The notes: generated from the sequence alone by a model not told the origin. A DNA stretch of 64,000 bases from Pycnopodia helianthoides (GCA_032158295.1 CM063243.1:7324948-7388947), one strand, 5' to 3'. Counted from the first letter of the stretch, positions 52,673 to 63,749 are shown. Program-made: numbers and translations.

Positions 52673-54108
52673 GTTGTCAGTGGCGTGATCGCCGTGGTGA
52701 CAGGGTATAAATCCAGAGAAAAAGTGGACGCTGCGAAGGTCACTCAGGTGTATGCTTCCAGGAGTTGCGGGTAGTTGATTGGTTGGTTGAAGTTCCTTTG
52801 TGTTCAGAAGGTGTTAGTGTCCAGTAGTTCCGGTGGTTGGCTCGCACAAAATGCGCGGGAATACTGAATGTGGGATTCTGGATTCCGTGGCAAGTTTGTG
52901 TTTGTTTTTTTGTGGAAATGGCGAGATTTTCCCTTTTCGAATGCGAAAAAATGAGAAATAAAATTGTAGTACCATTTCTACAGATGTGTGGAGTACTAAT
53001 TGAGTATATGAGCCAGATTATTTGTTCCCTTCCGGTTGCGGAATTGGGAAAGGTATCACGGGTTGTTTGTGTGTGAAGGGTTGTAATGATTTTCTATTGT
53101 TTTGGAGCAAATATTTCTGTTCTGTCCCGCCTGCGGGTGTGTGAACGGGGAGTGGTTATACTTTTTTTTTTTTTTGCTCGTGTTTGTTTTTATTTTGGAA
53201 GATGTTCCATGATTTGATTTTGAAAATCTCATTTCCCGAGGAAATGGTATATATACCCGGTTGCGGGTAAATTGTAGTATTGTGGTACCTTAGTTATATT
53301 ATAAGGTGTATAAACGGGTTTGACATCGAGACAAGGGTTTATGGGTTGTGGGTAGTGTTTTGTAAAGAAAATAATGGATTGCTGTTTGCGTTTACATTAT
53401 AATCTCTTATATGGTAATTAATTATTAAATAATAATTAATTCAAGAGTGTGGGTACCCATTCATTTATGTGTTTTCCATCTGAATGCAGAAAGTTTCGGA
53501 AAAATATTGAAAGGTGTTTGGTGTCCTTTTTAAAACCGGATTGCGGAAGGAAAAGGTTTTGAGTTTATTTTCAATATTTGTATTTATGTGGATGTCAGGT
53601 TCGTTCTTTTTTAAGAAGAGCGGAACGGATTTTGGTTTTGGACATCATGGTAATGATGTTATTTGGTCATGTTTTTAGACGGACCGGTAGGTATCAAGTC
53701 GTGTAGTGGCATAAAGTATGTCTTATACCTGTTGTAGTGCAGTGTGGAGCAACCTGAAGATACCAGTCTCGCTAAACGAGTGGTATACCCCGGTAGCTTG
53801 TGTAGCCATCGACCCACAGTACCTCCTAAAAAGGCAAGGAGTATAGCAGTAAATGATAGAGAAATGATGGCGCTGTCCCATTCAGTGACACTCCAACACT
53901 GTTGACTTGAGATTTACATAAAACTGTAAAAATGTTTTTACATGCTTTATGGGTGAGGTTTGCGTCTGGGTAATATGTTCGTATTTTTGTCAAATTGACG
54001 GGGGTGATATGACAAACATAAATAGGACCAGAGGAACTGGTTGACAAGTGTCAACAAATTGGTTTTCAAGGGGTAGACCGCGAGGATATTTTTTCAGATC
54101 CTCTTTGT

Positions 54109-54161
54109 GTATAGCAATAACATGTTTTCATGCCTTCTTGGCACTCATCAGTTGCATGTGG
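54109..54161 (-). ncRNA. Hammerhead ribozyme motif, unit 4
   Basis: Same as in unit 2. Predicted cut lies between 54118 and 54117. Confidence 0.85.
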
Positions 54162-54265
54162 GTGATTCTAATAGAATCTGTAGGTCTTATGTCTTGTGAA
54201 AGACATATTATTTGTGTAGTTCGCTTAGGTTCAGGTAAAATGTAATATTTTCCGTATGCGGATTT

Positions 54266-56313
54266 TTAGTCCTGAGTTGAGTTTTCAGTATATGTGACCT
54301 GTTCCTCCAATAAGGATATTAGGATGTTTAGTGTTTCATCCGGGTCTTCAAAACCCGAATCATCAGGGGGTGGAGCGAGCTGTTTAGAGGTTGAGTCGGT
54401 TGGACTCCGGTTTAGTTTTGCTCTGATCATCTTTTCCCTTATGTTTTGATCTTTTCTATACGCAATGAAAGGAGGGTCTGGAAAGATCCCCGAAAGTGTT
54501 TCATGATTGCGTATTAGAGACCAGTTTTGTTTGATGGATTTGTTTAGGTCACTTTGGTTGATGTACGGGTTGTATGTCGTACTGAAAACCAATGGAGTTT
54601 TGCTTTCCGTTTTTTCTTGTTGTTTATGAATCAAATTAGATCGTTCTCTGTGTGATACTGTTTCCGTGATTTTGTTTATCTCTGAAAGGTTATAGCCTCT
54701 TGCTATTAGCTTTTCAGAGAAATTGTTGACTTTAATTAAGAAATCATCTTCGTTATTTGTGTTTCTGGCATATCGGAGTGTTTCTCCGTATATGAATGCT
54801 TTGAACACATGTGGGGGGTGTGATGATGTCTTGTGTAGGTATTGGTAGGTTTCAGTAGGTTTGGTATATACTTTTGTGTCTAAAATACCAGTTTCACTGA
54901 ACCTTTTACCTTTGAAGATTGTTAGGTCAAGGTAGTTGATGGCAGTATCAGAGGCCTCAAAAGTGAATTTGAGGGTTGGGTGTATTTGATTCATGTCGTT
55001 GATAAGGCTCTTGAAATTGTCAAGGGTGTTGTTATAGATGACAAGTATGTCGTCTCTATAACGCCACCAGGTTAGGATGTGATCAGCTTTTTCCAGGATT
55101 TGTTTTTCCAGAACATGTAGTGTAATATCACAGATTTCAGGGCTTGCTGTTGAACCCATGGCGCATCCGATTTTTTGGAGATAGTAGTTGTTACTGAAAT
55201 GGAAGCAGTTTCTTCCTAATATCAGTTCCAATAGCTTACGGATGCAGTTGGAGGGTGGTTTTGTGATAGAGTATGGGTGGTTGGTTCGGTCTAGGGCATC
55301 GCAAACACTGTTTATTGCTTCCGTTTGACGGACGTTTGTGTACATTGAGACAACATCAATACTTGTTATCAGAACATTGGGTGGAAATGTGGAATCCTCA
55401 AGTTTGCGCAATATGTCTGCGGTATCGCGGACATATGTTGGTTGGGCGGTAACTATCGGAAGAAGGAAAAAGTCCACAAATTCTGATATTTTGGCTGTAG
55501 GGCTTGAACATCCACTTATTATAGGTCTCCCTACGAAAGGCGTGCCCGCGGGTGGTGTTTTGTGTATCTTCGGCAGAAAATACATAGTAGGGCAGTGGCC
55601 TGGTTGTGAGAGTGGATCAAGATAAGCCAGGGTTTGTTTGTTGATGTATTTGCTTCTATGCATATTGATGAGTAGGTTGTGGACCATTGTAATGGTCTGT
55701 TGTGTGATATCTTGGTCAAGCTTTGTGTAGTGCTTGGATTCAAGATGTCGGTAGCCTACTTCAAGGTAATCAGTGCGGTTCATTATGCAAATGCCTCTTC
55801 CTTTGTCGTAAGGTTTAATTACGATGTCTGGATTGTTTTTTAGTTTGGTTATGGCTGATATTTCTTGTTTGGTCATATTTCTGAGCTGATTGCGCAATCG
55901 AATATGAGCAAATTGGTATTTTGTGGCTTCCAAATAATTCTCGAGTGTCGCACATTGTGTTGAATTTGGATGCCATTTTGAGGTGGTTTGAAAGGTTGAG
56001 CCTTGGTAGGTTTGTTGTGCATTAGGAAGGCAATTCTCATTCTTCTTTGGAAGATATTGAAATCACTCAGAAGTTTTTTACGGGTGGGTTTGGCCGGAGT
56101 GGGAACAAAGTTGAGACCTTTTCCTAAAGCAACTTTCTCAATTGTGGAAAGGTTTGCCTTGGATAGGTTGGTTATGAAATGTTCACTTTCTTCTGCCAGT
56201 TGTTTAAGAATATTATTCTTTTTGAACCGTTTAGATTTGGAGCATGTGTGTGAAAAGTTATTGGCTTTTCTTTGGGAGCTGTTTGCTCGTTTATCAAACT
56301 TTCGTTTAGTCAT
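54266..56313 (-). pseudogene. PLE reverse transcriptase, unit 4, frameshifted
   Basis: One G is missing from a G-run near 55982 (TTTTGAGGTGG against TTTTGAGGGTGG), breaking the frame after about residue 110. The downstream part, with all catalytic motifs, is still open from residue 128 on, so only the N-terminal block is disconnected. Confidence 0.85.
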
Positions 56314-56497
56314 ACTTATGAAAGAAGAGTTATACCAGTAGTTGTGTTCAGTAATAATATATACTTGGATTTGTCGTATTATATTATTATTATTAGATTA
56401 TTTATTTAATGAAAAATAAATAACAAAGCTGTATATTATCTCTCTTTGGAAGATGGGGTGGTCCTGAAAAGGACCGGTTTGTTTGAAAGTAAACGAG

Positions 56498-57154
56498 TTA
56501 CAGGTGCTCCCGTTTTCTCTTCGAGCCCTTGCTTGCCGGTTGTCTTGGTCTTGTGAAGTACCCGAAGAGTTGAGTGGCCGTTCTCAGGTTGGCTCCTTCA
56601 AAGTCTGCTACAAGCTTGGTTCTTGCCTCTTTCCTCGCCGTCCCCAATTTCTGTTCGATCTCCTTCTCCTGGAACTTGTACTCTTCCAGTGCTAGTTGTA
56701 CTAGAAGCAACGAGGCTTTTGACGTGAGTCTATTCCAGTTCTCCGTAAAGGAGGGCTGAAAGGTTAGGCCTCGGTGCGGGTGTGGTGGTTTCGCCGTTGA
56801 TTTTAGGTAGACCGGAGGTTTGTTTGTTGTTATGGCTTGGTTGTAAACTCCTAGTTGACTAGTGATGTGGCTTTTGGCGGCCGATAGTCTGTTGACTGGT
56901 TCCGCCAAAAGTTTCACGTTGTTGAAGTCAGTTTCTGATAGCCTGATACGAGGGACAGGGGTTTCGTTTGCGAATTCCTCCCTGACCTCGAGAGATGTAA
57001 TTAGGGAGTCCTCTAGGCGGTCTATCAGGGGCAGTTGTCCGCACTGGAAGTCGCTAGAGTTGGAGGATGCAGGAGATGGTGGGTCCTGGCGGGGAGGAGG
57101 TTGAGGGCTTGTTTTGGTGCGTCGCTTGAAGGATTTACTTAGCTTGGTCGACAT
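56498..57154 (-). CDS. PLE ORF1 protein, unit 4
   Basis: An intact 218-residue frame with one change from unit 1 (Ser22 to Arg in the Pro-rich N-terminus). Confidence 0.7.
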   Translation of the reverse strand: MSTKLSKSFKRRTKTSPQPPPRQDPPSPASSNSSDFQCGQLPLIDRLEDSLITSLEVREEFANETPVPRIRLSETDFNNVKLLAEPVNRLSAAKSHITSQLGVYNQAITTNKPPVYLKSTAKPPHPHRGLTFQPSFTENWNRLTSKASLLLVQLALEEYKFQEKEIEQKLGTARKEARTKLVADFEGANLRTATQLFGYFTRPRQPASKGSKRKREHL

Positions 57155-58580
57155 GTTGTCAGTGGCGTGATCGCCGTGGTGACAGGGTATATATCCAGAG
57201 AAAAAGTGGACGCTGCGAAGGTCACTCAGGTGTATGCTTCCAGGAGTTGCGGGTAGTTGATTGGTTGGTTGAAGTTCCTTTGTGTTCAGAAGGTGTTAGT
57301 GTCCAGTAGTTCCGGTGGTTGGCTCGCACAAAATGCGCGGGAATACTGAATGTGGGATTCTGGATTCCGTGGCAAGTTTGTGTTTGTTTTTTGTGGAAAT
57401 GGCGAAATTTTCCCTTTTCGAATGCGAAAAAATGAGAAATAAAATTGTAGTACCATTTCTACAGATGTGTGGAGTACTAATTGAGTATATGAGCCAGATT
57501 ATTTGTTCCCTTCCGGTTGCGGAATTGGGAAAGGTATCACGGGTTGTTTGTGTGTGAAGGGTTGTAATGATTTTCTATTGTTTTGGAGCAAATATTTCTG
57601 TTCTGTCCCGCCTGCGGGTGTGTGAACGGGAGTGGTTATACTTTTTTTTGCTCGTGTTTGTTTTTATTTTGGAAGATGTTCCATGATTTGATTTTGAAAA
57701 TCTCATTTCCCGAGGAAATGGTATATATACCCGGTTGCGGGTAAATTGTAGTATTGTGGTACCTTAGTTATATTATAAGGTGTATAAACGGGTTTGACAT
57801 CGAGACAAGGGTTTATGGGTTGTGGGTAGTGTTTTGTAAAGAAAATAATGGATTGCTGTTTGCGTTTACATTATAATCTCTTATATGGTAATTAATTATT
57901 AAATAATAATTAATTCAAGAGTGTGGGTACCCATTCATTTATGTGTTTTCCATCTGAATGCAGAAAGTTTCGGAAAAATATTGAAAGGTGTTTGGTGTCC
58001 TTTTTAAAACCGGATTGCGGAAGGAAAAGGTTTTGAGTTTATTTTCAATATTTGTATTTATGTGGATGTCAGGTTCGTTCTTTTTTAAGAAGAGCGGAAC
58101 GGATTTTGGTTTTGGACATCATGGTAATGATGTTATTTGGTCATGTTTTTAGACGGACCGGTAGGTATCAAGTCGTGTAGTGGCATAAAGTATGTCTTAT
58201 ACCTGTTGTAGTGCAGTGTGGAGCAACCTGAAGATACCAGTCTCGCTAAACGAGTGGTATACCCCGGTAGCTTGTGTAGCCATCGACCCACAGTACCTCC
58301 TAAAAAGGCAAGGAGTATAGCAGTAAATGATAGAGAAATGATGGCGCTGTCCCATTCAGTGACACTCCAACACTGTTGACTTGAGATTTACATAAAACTG
58401 TAAAAGTGTTTTTACATGCTTTATGGGTGAGGTTTGCGTCTGGGTAATATGTTCGTATTTTTGTCAAATTGACGGGGTGATATGACAAACATAAATAGGA
58501 CCAGAGGAACTGGTTGACAAGTGTCAACAAATTGGTTTTCAAGGGTAGACCGCGAGGATATTTTTTCAGATCCTCTTTGT

Positions 58581-58633
58581 GTATAGCAATAACATGTTTT
58601 CATGCCTTCTTGGCACTCATCAGTTGCATGTGG
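58581..58633 (-). ncRNA. Hammerhead ribozyme motif, unit 5
   Basis: Same core as in unit 2 although the unit has other changes nearby (two one-base deletions between the ribozyme and the 3' end). Predicted cut lies between 58590 and 58589. Confidence 0.83.
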
Positions 58634-58737
58634 GTGATTCTAATAGAATCTGTAGGTCTTATGTCTTGTGAAAGACATATTATTTGTGTAGTTCGCTTAG
58701 GTTCAGGTAAAATGTAATATTTTCCGTATGCGGATTT

Positions 58738-60787
58738 TTAGTCCTGAGTTGAGTTTTCAGTATATGTGACCTGTTCCTCCAATAAGGATATTAGGATGTT
58801 TAGTGTTTCATCCGGGTCTTCAAAACCCGAAACATCAGGGGGTGGAGCGAGCTGTTTAGAGGTTGAGTCGGTTGGACTCCGGTTTAGTTTTGCTCTGATC
58901 ATCTTTTCCCTTATGTTTTGATCTTTTCTATACGCAATGAAAGGAGGGTCTGGAAAGATCCCCGAAAGTGTTTCATGATTGCGTATTAGAGACCAGTTTT
59001 TGTTTGATGGATTTGTTTAGGTCACTTTGGTTGATGTACGGGTTGTATGTCGTACTGAAAACCAATGGAGTTTTGCTTTCCGTTTTTTCTTGTTGTTTAT
59101 GAATCAAATTAGATCGTTCTCTGTGTGATACTGTTTCCGTGATTTTGTTTATCTCTGAAAGGTTATAGCCTCTTGCTATTAGCTTTTCAGAGAAATTGTT
59201 GACTTTAATTAAGAAATCATCTTCGTTATTTGTGTTTCTGGCATATCGGAGTGTTTCTCCGTATATGAATGCTTTGAACACATGTGGGGGGTGTGATGAT
59301 GTCTTGTGTAGGTATTGGTAGGTTTCAGTAGGTTTGGTATATACTTTTGTGTCTAAAATACCAGTTTCACTGAACCTTTTACCTTTGAAGATTGTTAGGT
59401 CAAGGTAGTTGATGGCAGTATCAGAGGCCTCAAAAGTGAATTTGAGGGTTGGGTGTATTTGATTCATGTCGTTGATAAGGCTCTTGAAATTGTCAAGGGT
59501 GTTGTTATAGATGACAAGTATGTCGTCTCTATAACGCCACCAGGTTAGGATGTGATCAGTTTTTTCCAGGATTTGTTTTTCCAGAACATGTAGTGTAATA
59601 TCACAGATTTCAGGGCTTGCTGTTGAACCCATGGCGCATCCGATTTTTTGGAGATAGTAGTTGTTACTGAAATGGAAGCAGTTTCTTCCTAATATCAGTT
59701 CCAATAGCTTACGGATGCAGTTGGAGGGTGGTTTTGTGATAGAGTATGGGTGGTTGGTTCGGTCTAGGGCATCGCAAACACTGTTTATTGCTTCCGTTTG
59801 ACGGACGTTTGTGTACATTGAGACAACATCAATACTTGTTATCAGAACATTGGGTGGAAATGTGGAATCCTCAAGTTTGCGCAATATGTCTGCGGTATCG
59901 CGGACATATGTTGGTTGGGCGGTAACTATCGGAAGAAGGAAAAAGTCCACAAATTCTGATATTTTGGCTGTAGGGCTTGAACATCCACTTATTATAGGTC
60001 TCCCTACGAAAGGCGTGCCCGCGGGTGGTGTTTTGTGTATCTTCGGCAGAAAATACATAGTAGGGCAGTGGCCTGGTTGTGAGAGTGGATCAAGATAAGC
60101 CAGGGTTTGTTTGTTGATGTATTTGCTTCTATGCATATTGATGAGTAGGTTGTGGACCATTGTAATGGTCTGTTGTGTGATATCTTGGTCAAGCTTTGTG
60201 TAGTGCTTGGATTCAAGATGTCGGTAGCCTACTTCAAGGTAATCAGTGCGGTTCATTATGCAAATGCCTCTTCCTTTGTCGTAAGGTTTAATTACGATGT
60301 CTGGATTGTTTTTTAGTTTGGTTATGGCTGATATTTCTTGTTTGGTCATATTTCTGAGCTGATTGCGCAATCGAATATGAGCAAATTGGTATTTTGTGGC
60401 TTCCAAATAATTCTCGAGTGTCGCACATTGTGTTGAATTTGGATGCCATTTTGAGGGTGGTTTGAAAGGTTGAGCCTTGGTAGGTTTGTTGTGCAATAGG
60501 AAGGCAATTCTCATTCTTCTTTGGAAGATATTGAAATCACTCAGAAGTTTTTTACGGGTGGGTTTGGCCGGAGTGGGAACAAAGTTGAGACCTTTTCCTA
60601 AAGCAACTTTCTCAATTGTGGAAAGGTTTGCCTTGGATAGGTTGGTTATGAAATGTTCACTTTCTTCTGCCAGTTGTTTAAGAATATTATTCTTTTTGAA
60701 CCGTTTAGATTTGGAGCATGTGTGTGAAAAGTTATTGGCTTTTCTTTGGGAGCTGTTTGCTCGTTTATCAAACTTTCGTTTAGTCAT
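58738..60787 (-). pseudogene. PLE reverse transcriptase, unit 5, frameshifted
   Basis: An extra T in a T-run near 58997 (CAGTTTTTGTTTG against CAGTTTTGTTTG) shifts the frame after residue 596, so about 85 C-terminal residues are replaced by a short tail. Catalytic motifs are intact. Substitutions include Met98 to Leu and Ala410 to Thr. Confidence 0.85.
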
Positions 60788-60971
60788 ACTTATGAAAGAA
60801 GAGTTATACCAGTAGTTGTGTTCAGTAATAATATATACTTGGATTTGTCGTATTATATTATTATTATTAGATTATTTATTTAATGAAAAATAAATAACAA
60901 AGCTGTATATTATCTCTCTTTGGAAGATGGGGTGGTCCTGAAAAGGACCGGTTTGTTTGAAAGTAAACGAG

Positions 60972-61628
60972 TTACAGGTGCTCCCGTTTTCTCTTCGAGC
61001 CCTTGCTTGCCGGTTGTCTTGGTCTTGTGAAATACCCGAAGAGTTGAGTGGCCGTTCTCAGGTTGGCTCCTTCAAAGTCTGCTACAAGCTTGGTTCTTGC
61101 CTCTTTCCTCGCCGTCCCCAATTTCTGTTCGATCTCCTTCTCCTGGAACTTGTACTCTTCCAGTGCTAGTTGTACTAGAAGCAACGAGGCTTTTGACGTG
61201 AGTCTATTCCAGTTCTCCGTAAAGGAGGGCTGAAAGGTTAGGCCTCGGTGCGGGTGTGGTGGTTTCGCCGTTGATTTTAGGTAGACCGGAGGTTTGTTTG
61301 TTGTTATGGCTTGGTTGTAAACTCCTAGTTGACTAGTGATGTGGCTTTTGGCGGCCGATAGTCTGTTGACTGGTTCCGCCAAAAGTTTCACGTTGTTGAA
61401 GTCAGTTTCTGATAGCCTGATACGAGGGACAGGGGTTTCGTTTGCGAATTCCTCCCTGACCTCGAGAGATGTAATTAGGGAGTCCTCTAGGCGGTCTATC
61501 AGGGGCAGTTGTCCGCACTGGAAGTCGCTAGAGTTGGAGGATGCAGGAGATGGTGGGTCCTGGCTGGGAGGAGGTTGAGGGCTTGTTTTGGTGCGTCGCT
61601 TGAAGGATTTACTTAGCTTGGTCGACAT
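60972..61628 (-). CDS. PLE ORF1 protein, unit 5
   Basis: An intact 218-residue frame. The open frame extends upstream into the flanking target duplication, but the shared ATG at 61628 is the start in all other units and is kept here. Only 52 nt of PLE leader precede it, so this copy probably lacks its own promoter. Confidence 0.7.
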   Translation of the reverse strand: MSTKLSKSFKRRTKTSPQPPPSQDPPSPASSNSSDFQCGQLPLIDRLEDSLITSLEVREEFANETPVPRIRLSETDFNNVKLLAEPVNRLSAAKSHITSQLGVYNQAITTNKPPVYLKSTAKPPHPHRGLTFQPSFTENWNRLTSKASLLLVQLALEEYKFQEKEIEQKLGTARKEARTKLVADFEGANLRTATQLFGYFTRPRQPASKGSKRKREHL

Positions 61629-61681
61629 GTTGTCAGTGGCGTGATCGCCGTGGTGACAGGGTATATATCCAGAGAAAAAGA

Positions 61682-61770
61682 TGCCGTGAAATGCAGACCA
61701 CATTGCAATCTCACGGTGTGCACAACGCACAATCCATTGCAACATACGAGTGGTCAAAATGCGATATTAC
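61682..61770. repeat. 89-bp target duplication, right copy
   Basis: Identical to 39593-39681. It marks the 5' edge of the array on the minus strand. Confidence 0.9.
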
Positions 61771-62356
61771 TACAGTAAACGTCCATGTGATAGCATACAA
61801 AATCAGTTACAAACGCCTTGACCAAAGACTTAACGTGTCTGCAAAATGTTTCCGAAATTGCAATAATCACCATCGCTGGTGCGCGCAAAAACCATATACA
61901 AAAACTGTCATCGCTGGTCCACACGCACCAGTCTGCGGAGCACAGTTCCTTTGAAACTTTAGCTTGTTATTTACGAAAAACTACAAAAATTTAGTATACC
62001 CTGGATGAACAGAAAGATTATTTACTGTATAATGTAAGATTTTTCTTCTTCATGATTTTGTTTGGTTTTCCAAGCAAAGAGTTGTTTATGTGTGTGTGTT
62101 AAATGCTGACCGTGTGTTTCTAGCAACTGGTGATGTCAAGGGGTCAATGCATATCATTATCATAGATAAGTAATTTTTGACTTTCGGCTTAAAAAGCCGC
62201 GCGGAGAGGTGCATTTTTTACTTCAATTATTGTCTACTAAATACAAATTTTAAGTGTAAAGTACTTATTAACCGGTGTCTACGATGTCTACTCGGACACA
62301 AAAAAGGTAACAACTAAAATATTAAGAGCATCTTAGAGTTGATCTTTAACTACTGT

Positions 62357-62478
62357 TTTTTATTTTTTCTCACCTGAACCCAACTTTAGATGAGTGCCAA
62401 TCCTTTTTAAATAGTTTATTTAGCTCATATTTGATTTTGGTAGTAGAGATACATCTATAGATGATTTATCTGAGATTT
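62357..62478. repeat. Right terminal inverted repeat of the outer transposon
   Basis: The complement of 35799-35918. It ends GATTTATCTGAGATTT before flanking intron sequence. Confidence 0.85.
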
Positions 62479-62854
62479 GTAATCCATGTGACCCCTGATG
62501 TGGTCATGGGGTGACCCAAAATATCATTAAAGTGTTACTAGAACGATGTTTGCTACGGTTCCCTTATCCGATAAAACTGTAGAATGATACTTCATTATGT
62601 CACATAAAAAACATCCAAAGATTTTGGCCCTTTTAGTCATGCCTAAATAACGACTTTTACATACCCATTTTTTGGCACTCGCCACTCCGAATCGCAAAAA
62701 GACCCCCAACGTAGAGTCTCTTTACACACAGCTTCCGCGAACAACTGTATGACGTCACAGAGTGGTATAGGTCTTGTGTTGTCACACTATACAGCGTCAT
62801 GTACTTCCCCGCACTCAAACTTGTTCGGCGATTTTTTTTCCGACAAATTCCACC

Positions 62855-62950
62855 ATGGTTGAAAGAGACAGTTCTTGGGAAGATTATAGTATAACTAAGG
62901 AAGTCATTTATGATAGTAGCAGCGATACTGTGGCAGTAATTTGCTGGTAA
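62855..62950 (+). CDS. Small unrecognised ORF in good start context
   Basis: CACCATGG opens a 31-residue frame: MVERDSSWEDYSITKEVIYD then SSSDTVAVICW and a stop. A TGACGTCA (CRE-type) palindrome lies about 100 nt upstream. After the stop, another frame (DDEESAVQNSTGWSRSHAPV, then a basic RQRRRRTGQR) runs to a good donor at 63096|gtgagt. It could be a broken first exon of a transposon or of another gene. I do not recognise it. Confidence 0.25.
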   Translation: MVERDSSWEDYSITKEVIYDSSSDTVAVICW

Positions 62951-63749
62951 TTTTAGCAATTTAATTTCATCATGACGACGAGGAGTCTGCGGTGCAGAAC
63001 TCTACCGGCTGGAGCCGCTCGCACGCCCCGGTAGGCCAAGGCAGCCGGCAAAGACGAAGCCGAACAGGACAACGATCATCTTTTAAACACAGACTGGTGA
63101 GTTGTTTATCAACAATAAGGGGATCATAATACATGTACAGCCTGGTCAGGATTTAGTGTAGTTGAAATTTTGACTTGATTCCATTGGAACTTAAACTAAC
63201 GTGTGTGACATCAAAACATTTGCCCCGCCGAAGTTTGCCGATTGACTACAGTTAGTAGTACCAGCATTACACACTACGTTTGTGTGGGTGTACAATAAGA
63301 TACAAGCCTTTAGTTGTGCATAAATTTCCATGCAAGATTGTGTAATTCCTTTGCCTAACAAATAAGAAATTTAAATTGTGAAATAAACAAGTTGGAGCAA
63401 CAATTAGTTTTGCTTTGATCTGTTGAAAACTTTGAAACTGAAATGAAAATATTTGATATCTCTTGGCAGCTTAATTTATGGTACTGTTGTGTAAAGTGAT
63501 TGATAGAAAGTTTCTGGCTTCAAGTTGGTATTTCCCCCTCACAATGTACGAAATAACTTGTTTATCCCGAATTACCGTTAACCTTAATAGTACAAACATT
63601 CCTATCGAGTTCTGTATGCCCACTTTCCCCATCGTAAGGTCAACATTAACTTTGGTTATATAAGTTGTGTACAATGTGGGGGAGAAATACTTAGGTGGCT
63701 TTTATGTATGGATGAATTATTCAGAGATCTTTGAATTATCAGGGTCATG

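Larger units (their letters stand above)
49372..53853 (-). mobile_element. PLE unit 3, ORF1 frameshifted
   Basis: A 4482-bp unit. The RT frame is open; ORF1 has lost one base. The leader T-run is longest here (14). Confidence 0.9.
53854..58327 (-). mobile_element. PLE unit 4, RT frameshifted
   Basis: A 4474-bp unit. ORF1 is open with one substitution; the RT is broken by a one-base deletion. It shares GGGTATATATCC before ORF1 with unit 5, where units 1-3 have GGGTATAAATCC, so units 4 and 5 may be closest relatives. Confidence 0.9.
39682..61680 (-). mobile_element. Tandem array of a hammerhead-bearing Penelope-like element
   Basis: About 22 kb of head-to-tail units lie on the minus strand. 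Units start at 40414, 44893, 49372 and 53854 (periods 4479, 4479, 4482, 4474). A 5'-truncated unit occupies 58328-61680 and a 732-bp 3' fragment 39682-40413. Each full unit, read 5' to 3' on the minus strand, has a 1.2-kb leader, ORF1 (218 aa), a 184-bp gap, ORF2 reverse transcriptase (682 aa), a hammerhead motif and a fixed 3' end (CATCATTTCTCTATCA). Units differ by few substitutions and by homopolymer length (T-run of 11, 10, 14 and 8). No long poly(A) marks the 3' end. Confidence 0.9.
58328..61680 (-). mobile_element. PLE unit 5, 5'-truncated first copy
   Basis: This is the 5'-most copy of the array (minus strand). It begins 52 nt upstream of the ORF1 ATG and lacks the rest of the 1.2-kb leader. 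It directly abuts the right copy of the target duplication, with one extra base (A, 61681). It is the most diverged unit, with several substitutions and small deletions, as expected for the oldest or least homogenised copy. Confidence 0.88.
39077..62337. mobile_element. Nested inverted-repeat element carrying the array
   Basis: AAGATGCTCTGAAATATTT at the left faces the complement of AATATTAAGAGCATCTT at the right. Further in, GACATCACCGGTTGCTAG (39262) faces CTAGCAACTGGTGATGTC (62122). Without the array and its duplication it would be about 1.2 kb with long, imperfect inverted arms and no gene. It was the immediate landing site of the Penelope-like array. The limits are approximate. Confidence 0.55.
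35799..62478. mobile_element. TIR DNA transposon relic (interrupted)
   Basis: Its ends are inverted repeats of about 120 bp (35799-35918 and 62357-62478). Without the 22-kb array and its duplicated target it would be about 4.6 kb. Inside are inverted pieces of one decayed gene (37530-37810 and 38040-38900) and an inverted subterminal block (35970-36075 with 38976-39078). The encoded relic matches a widespread but uncharacterised transposon-associated protein family. I cannot assign the superfamily from the ends, and no target duplication is clear. Confidence 0.6.

Noticed and set aside
39682..61680. The array is purely an assembly artefact.
   Set aside because: Units differ in homopolymer lengths, substitutions and indels, and both edges share a target duplication. 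The exact copy number still cannot be proven from sequence alone.
39682..61680. CRISPR-like or satellite array.
   Set aside because: The units are 4.5 kb long with two protein genes and a ribozyme; there are no short repeats with unique spacers.
61629..61757. Upstream extension of unit 5 ORF1 giving a 261-residue protein.
   Set aside because: The extra residues come from the flanking target duplication. The shared start in all other units is the internal ATG.
39593..61770. Telomeric repeats at the edges of the array, expected if the nuclease-free Penelope element used chromosome ends.
   Set aside because: Neither edge nor any unit boundary contains TTAGGG-type repeats; the edges are an 89-bp duplication of ordinary sequence.
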